Positions 6,579 through 16,080 of a DNA stretch of 60,337 nt are shown here, piece by piece (the first letter of the stretch is position 1; each line of letters starts with the position of its first letter). The stretch is from NCBI GenBank assembly GCA_023391275.1, contig JAEWBE010000057.1:1-60337 (forward strand), written 5' to 3'. The stretch is from Bacillota bacterium (GTDB lineage Bacteria; Bacillota; Clostridia; Oscillospirales; Acutalibacteraceae). A program made the translations under genes and the position numbers. The notes below the pieces were generated by a model that worked only from the letters and a program-made list of their open reading frames with translations, was not told the DNA's origin and ran no database searches.

Positions 6579-8159
6579 ATGACGACAAAAACCACATTTG
6601 AAAATATTAAGAGTACATTATGGAAAGCAGCCGGTACGTTTCGCGGGACTATTGACGCCGCAAACTATAAAGATTTTGTCTTGTCCATGCTGTTCCTGAA
6701 ATACTTAGATGATACACACGAGGAGCAGGTGCAAGCCTTACATGAAAAGTACGGTGATAATGAAATAAGGATTGAACGTGCAAAAGCGAGGCTTCCCTTT
6801 GTGCTGTCGGACGATGAACGATTCAGAACTTTATATGAAAATCGATTTGACGTAAAAATAGGTGAGAAAATCAACTTTGCATTGCGTGGAATTGAAGACC
6901 ATAACTCGGAGCTGCGCGCAGTGTTCCGTAGTATCGACTTCAACAGTGAAACCATGTTAGGAAATTCACAGCAAAAGAACACTAAGTTACGCACTTTGTT
7001 GGAAGATTTTGAGCCACTGGATTTGATGCCTTCCCATATTGAAACTAGGGTCGGTAAGGAGCCAGCCGATATCATTGGCGATGCATATGAATATATGATT
7101 GGAGAGTTTGCGGCAGAGGCCGGAAAAAAAGCGGGCAATTTCTTCACCCCTACAATGGTGTCCGAGCTGATGGCTCGCTTAACCAAACCGCGCAACGACG
7201 AAGCAATCTATGATCCTACCTGTGGCTCTGCATCCCTACTAATACGCACGGCAAAACAAGCAGACGTACAAAAGGTAGCAATTTATGGGCAGGAAATGAA
7301 CGGTTCGTCCTGGTCTATGGCACGTATGAACCTTTTTATCCACAATATTCATGGAGCTAACATTGCTTGGGGTGATTCCTTATCAAATCCACTTCACCTT
7401 GACTCAGACGGCAATTTAAAGCAGTTCGATGTAATTGTGGCCAATATGCCATTCTCACAGGACAAGTGGGCTGAGGGGTTTAATCCAGGTGCTTCGCAGG
7501 AAAACGAAGCTGATAACAAAAAAAAGTTTACCATGACGGCAAACCTTGACCCATACCACCGCTTTGACTGGGGTGTACCTCCGACCAGCAAAGGCGACTG
7601 GGCCTTTTTACTGCACATGATTCATAGCCTGAAAAATAACGGACGCATGGCAGCGGTAGTACCACATGGCGTATTGTTTCGGGGAGCATCCGAAGGACGC
7701 ATACGCCAAACTGTGATTGAAAAAAATTTGCTGGATGCCGTGATCGGATTGCCCGCCAATTTGTTTTTCGGAACCAGCATTCCGGCTTGCATTTTGGTGT
7801 TCAAGAAAAACCGCGCCACAGACGATGTGCTGTTTATTGATGCTTCTGGAAAAGACGCGGACGGAAACCTCCGCTATAAAAAGGACAAGAATCAAAATAA
7901 ACTGGAAGAAAAGGATATCCAAGCAATTCTAGATGCCTATTATGCCCGAGAGGACAAAGACAAATTTGCCCACAAAGCCAGTTTTGATGAAATCAAAGGC
8001 AACGAATTCAATCTCAATATTCCACGTTATGTGGATACGTTTGAAGAAGAAGAGTTGGTAGACATTGACGAGGTGCAAACAAACATTGCGCGCATCAAGA
8101 CAGAGTTGGTCACGGTAGAGGCACAGATGGCAGAATATCTGAAGGAGCTTGGCTTATGA
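6579..8159 (+). CDS. hsdM: Type I R-M adenine methyltransferase HsdM
   Basis: 526 residues, full length for HsdM. An N-terminal helical HsdM domain (about 10-140: LWKAAGTFRGTIDAANYKDFVLSMLFLKYL) precedes the N6-adenine methyltransferase domain: NFFTPTMVSELMA (about 188), SAM-binding motif DPTCGSASLLI (about 211) and catalytic motif IV VIVANMPFS (about 285). The NMPF version of NPPF also occurs in related HsdM groups, so I do not read it as inactivation. It methylates the target adenine with HsdS and forms the core of the restriction complex with HsdR. Its stop overlaps the dinD start by 4 bp (ATGA), suggesting translational coupling. Confidence 0.97.
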   Translation: MTTKTTFENIKSTLWKAAGTFRGTIDAANYKDFVLSMLFLKYLDDTHEEQVQALHEKYGDNEIRIERAKARLPFVLSDDERFRTLYENRFDVKIGEKINFALRGIEDHNSELRAVFRSIDFNSETMLGNSQQKNTKLRTLLEDFEPLDLMPSHIETRVGKEPADIIGDAYEYMIGEFAAEAGKKAGNFFTPTMVSELMARLTKPRNDEAIYDPTCGSASLLIRTAKQADVQKVAIYGQEMNGSSWSMARMNLFIHNIHGANIAWGDSLSNPLHLDSDGNLKQFDVIVANMPFSQDKWAEGFNPGASQENEADNKKKFTMTANLDPYHRFDWGVPPTSKGDWAFLLHMIHSLKNNGRMAAVVPHGVLFRGASEGRIRQTVIEKNLLDAVIGLPANLFFGTSIPACILVFKKNRATDDVLFIDASGKDADGNLRYKKDKNQNKLEEKDIQAILDAYYAREDKDKFAHKASFDEIKGNEFNLNIPRYVDTFEEEELVDIDEVQTNIARIKTELVTVEAQMAEYLKELGL

Positions 8160-9007
8160 ACGACTTACAAAAATACAGTGACCAAACCTTTGAGAATATA
8201 AAGCATATCAACGATGATGGAATCGAGTTTTGGTATGCCAGAGAGCTGCAATCAGTTTTAGAATACACGCAGTGGCGCAATTTTGAAAGCGTGATTGACA
8301 AAGCAAAAATAGCTTGCATTAACAGCGGAAACGATGTAGACGATCATTTTGCTGATGTCAGCAAAACGATCCAAATGCCCAAAATGGCAGAAAAATCGAT
8401 ACCTGATTATCAGCTTTCCCGTTATGCCTGTTACTTAATTGTTCAAAATGGTGACCCTCGAAAAGAGGTCATTGCTCTGGGGCAGACATATTTTGCTGTT
8501 AAAACACGCCAGCGAGAACTGATTGAAGACTATGATCAACTGACGGAAGAGCAAAAGCGCCTTGCCATTCGGAATGAAATGATTGCGCATAATAAATCGC
8601 TTGCGGAAGCAGCTCAGATGGCTGGAATCGAAGACCCGAGAGATTATGCCATTTTTCAGAACAAGGGCTATCAAGGCTTGTATGGCGGACTCGGTGTAAA
8701 AGAGATTCATGCGCGTAAAGGGCTGAAAAAGAGTCAGAAGATATTGGATCATATGGGCAGTACCGAGCTGGCGGCCAATCTATTCCGCGCCACGCAAACT
8801 GACGATAAAATCCGTCGGGAGAATATAACAGGCAAGCAAGCGGCATATGACACTCACTATCAAGTGGGCAAAAAGGTTCGCCAGACCATTAAGGAACTTG
8901 GCGGCACTATGCCGGAAAATCTTCCCACACCGAAGAAAAGCGTCAAACAAATCGAACGCGAACAAGAGCAGAAAAAGCTGAACAAAAAGCAGGAGCCGAA
9001 TGAATGA
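8156..9007 (+). CDS. dinD: DNA damage-inducible protein D family (DinD)
   Basis: 283 residues. The N-terminal part (FENIKHINDDGIEFWYARELQSVLEYTQWRNFESVI) is the BRO-N-like domain of DinD, the middle has YQLSRYACYLIVQNGDPRKE and GYQGLYGGLGVKEIHARKGL, and the tail is Lys/Glu-rich. In E. coli, DinD inhibits RecA-driven strand exchange and is LexA-controlled. Here no LexA-type box is seen. The gene overlaps hsdM by 4 bp before it and hsdS by 4 bp after it, so it is made together with the R-M subunits. It may protect DNA ends or modulate repair during restriction; that is inference. Confidence 0.9.
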   Translation: MNDLQKYSDQTFENIKHINDDGIEFWYARELQSVLEYTQWRNFESVIDKAKIACINSGNDVDDHFADVSKTIQMPKMAEKSIPDYQLSRYACYLIVQNGDPRKEVIALGQTYFAVKTRQRELIEDYDQLTEEQKRLAIRNEMIAHNKSLAEAAQMAGIEDPRDYAIFQNKGYQGLYGGLGVKEIHARKGLKKSQKILDHMGSTELAANLFRATQTDDKIRRENITGKQAAYDTHYQVGKKVRQTIKELGGTMPENLPTPKKSVKQIEREQEQKKLNKKQEPNE

Positions 9008-10260
9008 AAGATACAATTAAACAGCGCATTGAACAGGTACGGCGTGGAGAAGTACCCAAAGGGTATCAGCGGAATAAAAGCTTTATTTTCCCAAATGATT
9101 GGGAACTCCTTCCTCTTAATACAGTGCTTTTTGAAAACAAAGAGAGGAACTTTAATAAAAAATACAGCAAGGGTGATGTCCTGTCTGTTTCAGGTGAAAG
9201 TGGTGTTGTGAATCAAATTGTTTTCATGGGACGTTCATATGCTGGTGCTTCTGTTGACAATTATCACGTTGTTGAAACGGGTGACTTGGTGTACACAAAA
9301 AGCCCACTAAAAGAAAATCCATATGGCATAATCAAATTGAATTGTGGAAACCCAGGCATTGTTTCCACTCTTTACGCAGTGTATCATTGCCAAAAGCCGT
9401 ACACTGCACAATATCTTAACCAGTATTTTTGCATTGACCGCTACCTTAATAATTATTTAAAACCATTGGTGAAACGTGGTGCAAAAAATGATATGAAGGT
9501 TAACAACGATGACGTTATACGAGGGCATATTGCATTTCCTTCAGATGCAGAACAACAAAAAATCATTAAAATACTAGCGCAATGCGATAAGGTGATTGCG
9601 CTGAAACAAGAACTGCTGGACGAAAAGCGCAAGCAGAAAAAATGGATGATGCAGAAATTGTTGAAAAGGCAAGCGACTTGGGTAAAAGCTACAATAGGAA
9701 AGCTAACGACCATATGTGCAGGAGCTACACCGTCAACAAAAGAACAAAATTATTGGAATGGGGATATCCGCTGGATGAGTTCAGGTGAACTGAATCTAAA
9801 ACAAGTGTATGAAGTCAAAGGGCGAATCAGCGAGAACGGATTGAAGAATTCCGGGACGAAGATGCTCCCAAAAAATTGTGTATTAGTTGGGTTGGCAGGG
9901 CAGGGAAAAACGCGAGGAACAGTTGCTATCAACCACGTACCTCTTTGTACAAATCAATCTATTGCAGCAATCTTGCCATGCAATAAGTTTAGTACTGAGT
10001 ATATGTTCTGGAATTTAGAAAGCAGATATATGGAGCTACGGAAATTGTCGTCCGGCGATGAAGCTCGTGGTGGGTTGAACTTAGATCTTATTGGTGGACT
10101 TGTCGTCTACCTCCCGCCGATTGAAGAACAGGAAAGAATTGCTAGCATACTTTCAACCGCCGACAAAGAAATCAACCTGCTTGAGCAGGAGCTTGCCGCG
10201 TGGAAAGAGAAAAAGGAAGGCCTCACGCAGCTTTTACTGACGGGTCTTGTACGGGTATAA
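9004..10260 (+). CDS. hsdS: Type I R-M specificity subunit HsdS
   Basis: 418 residues, normal HsdS length. There are two target-recognition domains (about 25-185 and 225-380), each followed by a long conserved helix: EQQKIIKILAQCDKVIALKQ in the centre and EEQERIASILSTADKEINLLEQ at the C-terminus. These spacer helices set the gap between the two half-sites of the recognised sequence. The second TRD starts WVKATIGKLTTICAGATPS, a typical opening. The gene overlaps dinD by 4 bp. The 10261-10435 gap after it holds no gene I can support. Confidence 0.95.
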   Translation: MKDTIKQRIEQVRRGEVPKGYQRNKSFIFPNDWELLPLNTVLFENKERNFNKKYSKGDVLSVSGESGVVNQIVFMGRSYAGASVDNYHVVETGDLVYTKSPLKENPYGIIKLNCGNPGIVSTLYAVYHCQKPYTAQYLNQYFCIDRYLNNYLKPLVKRGAKNDMKVNNDDVIRGHIAFPSDAEQQKIIKILAQCDKVIALKQELLDEKRKQKKWMMQKLLKRQATWVKATIGKLTTICAGATPSTKEQNYWNGDIRWMSSGELNLKQVYEVKGRISENGLKNSGTKMLPKNCVLVGLAGQGKTRGTVAINHVPLCTNQSIAAILPCNKFSTEYMFWNLESRYMELRKLSSGDEARGGLNLDLIGGLVVYLPPIEEQERIASILSTADKEINLLEQELAAWKEKKEGLTQLLLTGLVRV

Positions 10261-10435
10261 GCTCTATTTACGGGCTTTATATACAATCATTGCGAAGAAG
10301 GCGACGATAAATATGACTGTAAAGAAAAAGAGCAATTAGCCTGCTGGTACAGGTTAACCGCTCTATGCGAAAAAAGACATGCTGTTAATTTATCACATAA
10401 TAATTTATTTTACAACAATAGAAAGGAATTAAATC

Positions 10436-10717
10436 ATGGAAGCAGATTATTACATTATTGCCGTTCACTACAAAAATAGTGATGATACCACTTTTATTGA
10501 GAAGGTCAAAACCTACGATGGGTCTGAAAAACTCCGAAGCACAGTTGTAGCTAATATAGAAAACGGTCAAACCGTTATGACTGCTGTCAAGAGAAACGAT
10601 GGCAAGTATTATAAAGGGGCCACAGTCAATGTGGTAAAAATCGATGGTGTGAAGTATATTCGGACAGACAAAAATTCCACCAAGAGGGATAACCTCGAAA
10701 ACCTTCCGACATATTGA
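10436..10717 (+). CDS. DUF3892 family small protein
   Basis: 93 residues. The pattern YYIIAVHYKNSD, then GQTVMTAVKRNDGKYYKGATVNVV, then GVKYIRTDKNSTKRDNLENLPTY is characteristic of DUF3892, a small beta-rich family without known function, often found beside defence and mobile genes. GAAAGGAAT precedes the ATG. The stop lies 12 bp before the next gene and inside its ribosome site, so the two are coupled. It sits between hsdS and hsdR. Confidence 0.75.
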   Translation: MEADYYIIAVHYKNSDDTTFIEKVKTYDGSEKLRSTVVANIENGQTVMTAVKRNDGKYYKGATVNVVKIDGVKYIRTDKNSTKRDNLENLPTY

Positions 10718-10728
10718 GGAGGAGTATT

Positions 10729-10962
10729 ATGCCAAGAGATACGCATCATGTAGTCCATAACCCCGATGGCGGGTGGGATGTTAAGCGCGGCGGCGGTGAA
10801 CGCGCCAGCGGCCATTATGACACAAAGCAAGAAGCGATTGACGCCGGACGAGAAATCAGTATTCATCAGGGTACAGAATTTCTAATTCACGGCATGGACG
10901 GAAAAATCCAAAGTTCAGATAGTCACGGCAACGACCCGTGTCCGCCCAAAGATTCCAAGTAA
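10729..10962 (+). CDS. DUF2188 family small protein
   Basis: 77 residues: RDTHHVVHNPDGGWDVKRGG, then ASGHYDTKQEAIDAGREISI, then TEFLIHGMDGKIQSSDSHG. This is the DUF2188 layout, a conserved small fold with a His/Trp-rich strand and a short helix; function unknown. An open frame begins at 10714, but TTGAGGAGGAGT is the ribosome site, so ATG 10729 is the start. It is coupled to the DUF3892 gene and followed 61 bp later by hsdR. Confidence 0.75.
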   Translation: MPRDTHHVVHNPDGGWDVKRGGGERASGHYDTKQEAIDAGREISIHQGTEFLIHGMDGKIQSSDSHGNDPCPPKDSK

Positions 10963-10976
10963 TTCGCAGCAGCAAG

Positions 10977-10998
10977 GCAGAGCCGGAAACGGCTCTGC
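10977..10998 (+). other. Hairpin just before hsdR
   Basis: A perfect 8-bp GC-rich stem, GCAGAGCC (10977-10984) with GGCTCTGC (10991-10998), loop GGAAAC. No T-run follows, so it is not a classic terminator. It ends 25 bp before the hsdR start and could lower or stabilise hsdR expression compared with the methylase genes. Confidence 0.45.
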
Positions 10999-11023
10999 TA
11001 AATCTGCTTAAGGAGAGAATGTT

Positions 11024-14000
11024 ATGCCAGATCACACCATATTTAATGAGCGCCCGGAGTCGCAGAACAGAGCAATCCAGCAGCTGCAAAACATGGGCTA
11101 CAGCTATGTGCCTCGCGCAGAGGCCGAGAAAAAGCGTGGACGGTTATCCAAAGTACTATTTCCGGACGTGATGCGCGAGTTTTTAGCCTCGCAGTCCTAC
11201 CAATACAGTGGTAGAATGGTTCCATTCTCGGAGCGCAGCATTAACATGGCCATTGACGATTTAGATGTTGTATTGGAAAGGGGACCAGCCTATGCCAGCA
11301 AAAGCATCTACGACAGCCTGATCTTTGGCAAAAGCTGTGAGGAAAAGCTGTTTGACGGCGGTTTGCAGTCGTTTGACCTTAACTACATTGATTGGGAACA
11401 TCCGGAAAAAAACATCTGGCAGGTAACAGATGAATTTTCAGTAGAGCGACAAAATGGGAAGTTTGCCCGTCCGGATATTGTGCTGCTGGTCAATGGCATT
11501 CCATTGGTAGTGATCGAATGCAAAAAATCCGGCGTAGACGTAGAAGAGGGCGTCAAACAGAATATACGAAACTGGCAGCCAGATTATATTCCGCAGCTGT
11601 TCAAATTTGTGCAGATTGTGGTAGCAATGAACCCTAATGAAGTGAAATATGCTACCGACCATACCCCACAGGAATTTTTTTGCCACTGGCACGAGAATGG
11701 CAAGGACAACAAAAGATGGCAGGAAGATGGTGCTAAGCGATACGCGCCCAGTGCACCTATCATTGAACAAGACAAATACATCGTATCTATGCTCAGCAAG
11801 GAACGCTTGCTGAATATAATTCGATTTTATATTTTATATGATAATAATATTAAAAAAATAGCACGCTATCAGCAATATTTTGGCGTGGAAAATACCATGC
11901 GCCGCATTAAAGGCGAAGATGGAAAAGGTTGTCGAGGCGGTGTGATTTGGCATACACAGGGCAGCGGCAAATCGCTGACCATGGTGATGCTAGTAAAAAG
12001 GATCACGGCAGACGATACCATAAAAGGCTCGCGCTTTGTATTAGTGTGTGATCGGCTGAACCTAATTAAGCAGCTGAAAGACAACTTTATTCACACCGGC
12101 ATGGAGCCGAGCAATGCGAACACGGGTACTGGCCTGATAAACCTGCTCAAGACCAATGGCGTGCGCATTATTACGACCACGATCAATAAGTTTATGAGTG
12201 CAGCCAAAAGCAGAACGAAAATAACAGAAGAAAACATCTTCCTGCTGATTGACGAAAGTCATCGTTCGCAGGGCGGCGAACTGCACAACATGATGAATGA
12301 AGTACTGCCCAATGCCGTAAAAATTGGCTTTACCGGTACGCCGCTTCTTAAAAAGGACAAAAAAAATACCTATAAAAAGTTTGGCCCGCTGATCGGAGAA
12401 GCGTACAAATTTGAAGATGGCATCCGTGACAAAGTAATTGTACCGCTGGTGTACGAAGGACGCATCGTGCCTCAAAAAGAGCCCAAAGAAAAAATTGATG
12501 ATTACTTGAAATACATTCTGGAACCACTCAACGAAGAGCAGCGCGAAGATATGCGGCAAAAATGGAGCCGTTTTAGACCCATTGCACAGACCAGTGCTCG
12601 CATTTCCATGTTGGCTTTTGACATTCATGAACACTATCTATCCTATTGCCGCTCCCATGGTTACAAAGCCATGGTGGCCGCATCATCACGTGCAGAGGCA
12701 ATTGATTTGGCACATGCAATCAATGCACTTGGCGGGGCAAAAGCAGCCGCATTGATCTGTTCCGAAAATGAAAGCGATGGAGAGGATAAACCGCTCTCAA
12801 CTAGTGAAAAAGATAAAATCCGGAATTTTTTTAAAACAGAAGTTGAGCCTAAATTCGGGCAGGACTATGATAAATACGAGGAATACATCAAGGGAAATAT
12901 CAACGGTGGCGAAGATGTAGATATCGTTGTGGTTTGCACGATGCTTCTTACAGGTTTTGACGCACCGCCTTTGGCAGTGCTGTATGTGGATAAGCAATTA
13001 AAAGAACATACTTTGTTGCAGGCAATCGCGCGTGTAAACCGCATCTACCCTGGTAAAAGCTTTGGATTGATTGTAGACTATTGGGGCTTGTTCGCAAACT
13101 TAAATACTGCAATGGATATGTATGGCGACGATGAGTCGGGCCTTAGCGGTTATGATGCCGCCGATCTGGCGGATTCCATTTTTACCGCCAATGAAGAGAA
13201 AGAAAAGTTGACCGCGGCAAACGAGAAACTGTTGCAGTTTTTTGAAGGCAGTACATTTGACCAATCCAACCCCAATGCATGGCAAGCGTTTTTTGAAGAT
13301 GATGATGAAGAAATCGCTAAAGAAAAGCGAAAAACATTTTATGGTCTGTTAGCAGAGTTCTCGAAACTGATGGAATTAGCCATGAGCAGCTTTTCTTTAT
13401 ATCAAGCAGTTGGATTTGAGCATATGCAGAAGTACAAACAAGACTTGTTGTTTTTCCAAAAGCTACGCATGGCACTGATGAAGACCTATGCTGAGAAAGT
13501 GGATTTTAGCAAATATGAAGATGGCATCCGAAATTTGTTGAACAGTTTTGTAACCGCTGAACCGGTAGAAGTGGTTGTGGAACCAATTGCTATCAATGAT
13601 AAAGCTGGCATGGATAAGCAGTTGGAAGAAATTGATGGACAAAAAGCAAAAGCAGCGTATATCAAAACTCGTTTGGTATCGGAATTGGAAGCACGCCGCT
13701 ATGAAGATCCCTTGCTTTATAAAAGATTTTCTGAACGCATAAAGGAAACGCTTGAAAAATACCGTCAAGCAAGGGATGATATTGCTTATTTGGCACAGAT
13801 CAAAAAGCTGGCTGAGGACTTTCGCGAAGGATTTGTAGGGAACACATATCCGTCCTGCATTGATGATGATAGCGACGCAAAAGCGTTTTATGGTGTCATT
13901 TCCGATACTTTACTGCGAGGTGAAAACTCCAAAGAGGAGGAAGCCGAAGAGTGTGTAGGCCAACTGGCTGCAAATATTAACACCGCAATAAAAGAGTTAG

Positions 14001-14164
14001 CACATGTGGATTGGCGCTGCAACACAATGATTCACAAAAGAATGAATCAGGCTGTAGAAGATCTGCTGTGGGATTATGCAGATGAGCAGGGTGTTGAAAT
14101 ACACGTTAGTGATTTGGATTTATTGCTTGAAAATGTAATGCGCACCGCGATGGCAAGGTATTAA
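11024..14164 (+). CDS. hsdR: Type I restriction endonuclease subunit HsdR
   Basis: 1046 residues, full length. The N-terminal PD-(D/E)xK nuclease is visible at about 149-167 (RPDIVLLVNGIPLVVIECKK). The superfamily 2 translocase follows: Walker A HTQGSGKSLTMV at about 309, DESH box LLIDESHRSQ at about 408, motif III FTGTP at about 437, and motif VI LLQAIARVNRIYPG at about 663. The C-terminal about 350 residues are helical and bind the HsdM/S core. It translocates and cuts unmethylated DNA. ATG start with AAGGAGAG 6-7 bases before. All key residues are present, so the system looks active. Confidence 0.97.
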   Translation: MPDHTIFNERPESQNRAIQQLQNMGYSYVPRAEAEKKRGRLSKVLFPDVMREFLASQSYQYSGRMVPFSERSINMAIDDLDVVLERGPAYASKSIYDSLIFGKSCEEKLFDGGLQSFDLNYIDWEHPEKNIWQVTDEFSVERQNGKFARPDIVLLVNGIPLVVIECKKSGVDVEEGVKQNIRNWQPDYIPQLFKFVQIVVAMNPNEVKYATDHTPQEFFCHWHENGKDNKRWQEDGAKRYAPSAPIIEQDKYIVSMLSKERLLNIIRFYILYDNNIKKIARYQQYFGVENTMRRIKGEDGKGCRGGVIWHTQGSGKSLTMVMLVKRITADDTIKGSRFVLVCDRLNLIKQLKDNFIHTGMEPSNANTGTGLINLLKTNGVRIITTTINKFMSAAKSRTKITEENIFLLIDESHRSQGGELHNMMNEVLPNAVKIGFTGTPLLKKDKKNTYKKFGPLIGEAYKFEDGIRDKVIVPLVYEGRIVPQKEPKEKIDDYLKYILEPLNEEQREDMRQKWSRFRPIAQTSARISMLAFDIHEHYLSYCRSHGYKAMVAASSRAEAIDLAHAINALGGAKAAALICSENESDGEDKPLSTSEKDKIRNFFKTEVEPKFGQDYDKYEEYIKGNINGGEDVDIVVVCTMLLTGFDAPPLAVLYVDKQLKEHTLLQAIARVNRIYPGKSFGLIVDYWGLFANLNTAMDMYGDDESGLSGYDAADLADSIFTANEEKEKLTAANEKLLQFFEGSTFDQSNPNAWQAFFEDDDEEIAKEKRKTFYGLLAEFSKLMELAMSSFSLYQAVGFEHMQKYKQDLLFFQKLRMALMKTYAEKVDFSKYEDGIRNLLNSFVTAEPVEVVVEPIAINDKAGMDKQLEEIDGQKAKAAYIKTRLVSELEARRYEDPLLYKRFSERIKETLEKYRQARDDIAYLAQIKKLAEDFREGFVGNTYPSCIDDDSDAKAFYGVISDTLLRGENSKEEEAEECVGQLAANINTAIKELAHVDWRCNTMIHKRMNQAVEDLLWDYADEQGVEIHVSDLDLLLENVMRTAMARY

Positions 14165-14166
14165 AT

Positions 14167-14883
14167 ATGGAATATAGCATAGAGCTTTTTGGAAAAATGA
14201 AAACAGTGGAGGTCACTGAAAAGTCGGTACGACGGGTAAGACTAAAAGTGTTTCCATCACAAGAAATTAAACTCACAGTTCCTGACAATACGCCTCCCGA
14301 CTGGGTAAAGAACTTTTTGGCATCCAAAACCAAATGGATGGAAGAAAAATTGACCGCTTTTGAAAAAACCAAAGCTGTTGAAAAGGAGGAGCATATCCAA
14401 TCTGGCGTATCAACACGTATCCTTGGCAGACAATACATCATACAAGTAATTCAAGCAAACAGAAAATATGTTGAAATAACTGACAGTGAGTTGCTACTTT
14501 ACACGCCGAACAAGGAAAATCAGACGGATGTAGATAAGCAATACAACAACTGGTGGCAAAAAGCGTCAAAGCAGTACTTGCTTGAACGGCTGGATGATCT
14601 GTATCCGATTGTACAGAAGCACGATATTCAGCGGCCTAACATGAAAGTGGCTAAAATGCAAACGCTTTGGGGGAGCTGCAGCAGAAAGATGAACAAAATA
14701 AACCTGAACTACTATTTACTGAAAGCACCCCCGCCCTGCATTGAATATGTGATTTTACATGAGCTAACGCATTTTCTCTATCCACGGCACGACAAGAATT
14801 TTCTAGACTTTCTGTCGGTTCATATGCCAGATTGGCGCGAACGAGCAAAGTTGCTAGATAATGAAATCGTGCTAGGTATATAG
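14167..14883 (+). CDS. YgjP-like metallopeptidase (DUF45/M48 type)
   Basis: 238 residues. A N-terminal beta domain is followed by the zinc motif: YVILHELTHFLYPRHDKNFLDFL carries HExxH-type HELTH with a third ligand His in the RHDKNF stretch, and LWGSCSRKMNKINLNYYLL before it is the family's conserved WGSC motif. Members of this family lie very often directly behind hsdR in type I operons; the substrate is unknown. It begins 2 bp after the hsdR stop and is the last gene of the operon. The 97 bp to the convergent mobV end contain no strong terminator. Confidence 0.88.
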   Translation: MEYSIELFGKMKTVEVTEKSVRRVRLKVFPSQEIKLTVPDNTPPDWVKNFLASKTKWMEEKLTAFEKTKAVEKEEHIQSGVSTRILGRQYIIQVIQANRKYVEITDSELLLYTPNKENQTDVDKQYNNWWQKASKQYLLERLDDLYPIVQKHDIQRPNMKVAKMQTLWGSCSRKMNKINLNYYLLKAPPPCIEYVILHELTHFLYPRHDKNFLDFLSVHMPDWRERAKLLDNEIVLGI

Positions 14884-14980
14884 GACGCAAGACAAGGACT
14901 TATATCTGCTGTCCCTTAAGTCCAAAGAACATCAAGGCGGATTTTACATTTTTCAACTTAAGGATCACAGGAGCAATCTA

Positions 14981-15940
14981 TTAAAGTGTATAGTTTTGTT
15001 CCTGCTGTTGCTGCATAGCCTGATATTTAAGCAGCAACTCGTCTCGCAGCTTCTCAGGAATAGAATCAACAAATTCTTGATACTCTTGCAGTTGATAGCT
15101 CAAGTCTTGTGTTTGTTGTTCAGCATGATAAACTCGGGCATCTTTGCTTCGAGATTGATTTTCGATTACCTGCTGATTATCTTCAAGAATTTTAATCTGC
15201 TGTTCGTAAGGCTTAAGTTTGCTCTCAAATGCATTGATTTGTGGATACCATTCAAGCAGCATCTTCAGAATCTTTTCTTTCTGCTTACCGGAATTAAATG
15301 CGCCGATATTTTCAATTTCATTTTGAATAGCAGACATTTCTTCGGTCAAACGGTTCGCTTGCTTGAACAGCCAAGTCGGAACGTGCTTGCGTTTCGTCAC
15401 GGCGGCAGACTCGCCGCGCTCAAGCTGCGGAAATTCCATTGTCATGCAATCGTAAAACTTATCCTGCCACTCCACCAGCTTATTACGGTTTCCAATAATA
15501 TCTTTTGCAGATAACCGCTTGTCTTTTGTCAGCGGTACAAAACAAAGATGCATGTGTGGATTACGTTCGTCCATATGAACTACAGCTGAAAAGATATTTT
15601 TTTGCCCCACCTCCTGTTTCAAAAAGTCCAGGGCTGTCTCAAAATATTTTCTTGCATCTGCTTGTGAGTGCTGTGCAAAAAATTCTGGGCTTGCGGTGAC
15701 GATGGTATCGATGAAGCGGATGCTGTCCTTTCTCACCTTACATTTTGCTGCTTCAATGCGACTCTGAATTTCAGCATAATATTTATGCTTCGGTTCGACC
15801 AAATGATAATTTAACCCCGACCTTGTTTTATCAATGTCGGGGTTGCTTGCATAATTTTCTTTTTTCCGTTCGTGATGCTTTTCAAGGGCAGTTGCAGGAC
15901 CGCCCCTCCTCTTTTCAAAGCGTAAGATTGCGTATGCCAT
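14981..15940 (-). CDS. mobV: MobV/Pre-family relaxase
   Basis: About 319 residues. The N-terminal relaxase domain shows AYAILRFEKRRGG, NYHLVEPK, and the metal-binding HMDERNPHMHLCFVPL, the HxxxxxPHxH motif of pMV158 MobM-type relaxases, then KDIIGNRNKLVEWQDKFYDCM. The C-terminal half (about 205-319) is Gln/Glu-rich coiled coil, used for dimerisation or membrane contact. It nicks oriT and leads the strand into a recipient, using another element's transfer machinery. The frame extends to a TTG at 15946, but GAGGAGAG sits 7 bases before ATG 15940, so that is chosen. It points away from the oriT at 16081-16120. Confidence 0.92.
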   Translation of the reverse strand: MAYAILRFEKRRGGPATALEKHHERKKENYASNPDIDKTRSGLNYHLVEPKHKYYAEIQSRIEAAKCKVRKDSIRFIDTIVTASPEFFAQHSQADARKYFETALDFLKQEVGQKNIFSAVVHMDERNPHMHLCFVPLTKDKRLSAKDIIGNRNKLVEWQDKFYDCMTMEFPQLERGESAAVTKRKHVPTWLFKQANRLTEEMSAIQNEIENIGAFNSGKQKEKILKMLLEWYPQINAFESKLKPYEQQIKILEDNQQVIENQSRSKDARVYHAEQQTQDLSYQLQEYQEFVDSIPEKLRDELLLKYQAMQQQQEQNYTL

Positions 15941-16080
15941 AACCAATCTCTCCTCTCACAATAATTCTGCAGCAAAAGGCAGCTTCTTCACATACCGCCC
16001 GCAAACGTAAAAACGCGGCTTCCTCGTTTCCACCGAAATCTTAGTAAAATCGAAGAATTTGCGATACATTCGGCTGGCGG

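Noticed and set aside
7441..7460. NMPF instead of NPPF in HsdM as a sign of a dead methylase
   Set aside because: NMPF also occurs in HsdM subgroups, and all other motifs and the whole operon are intact.
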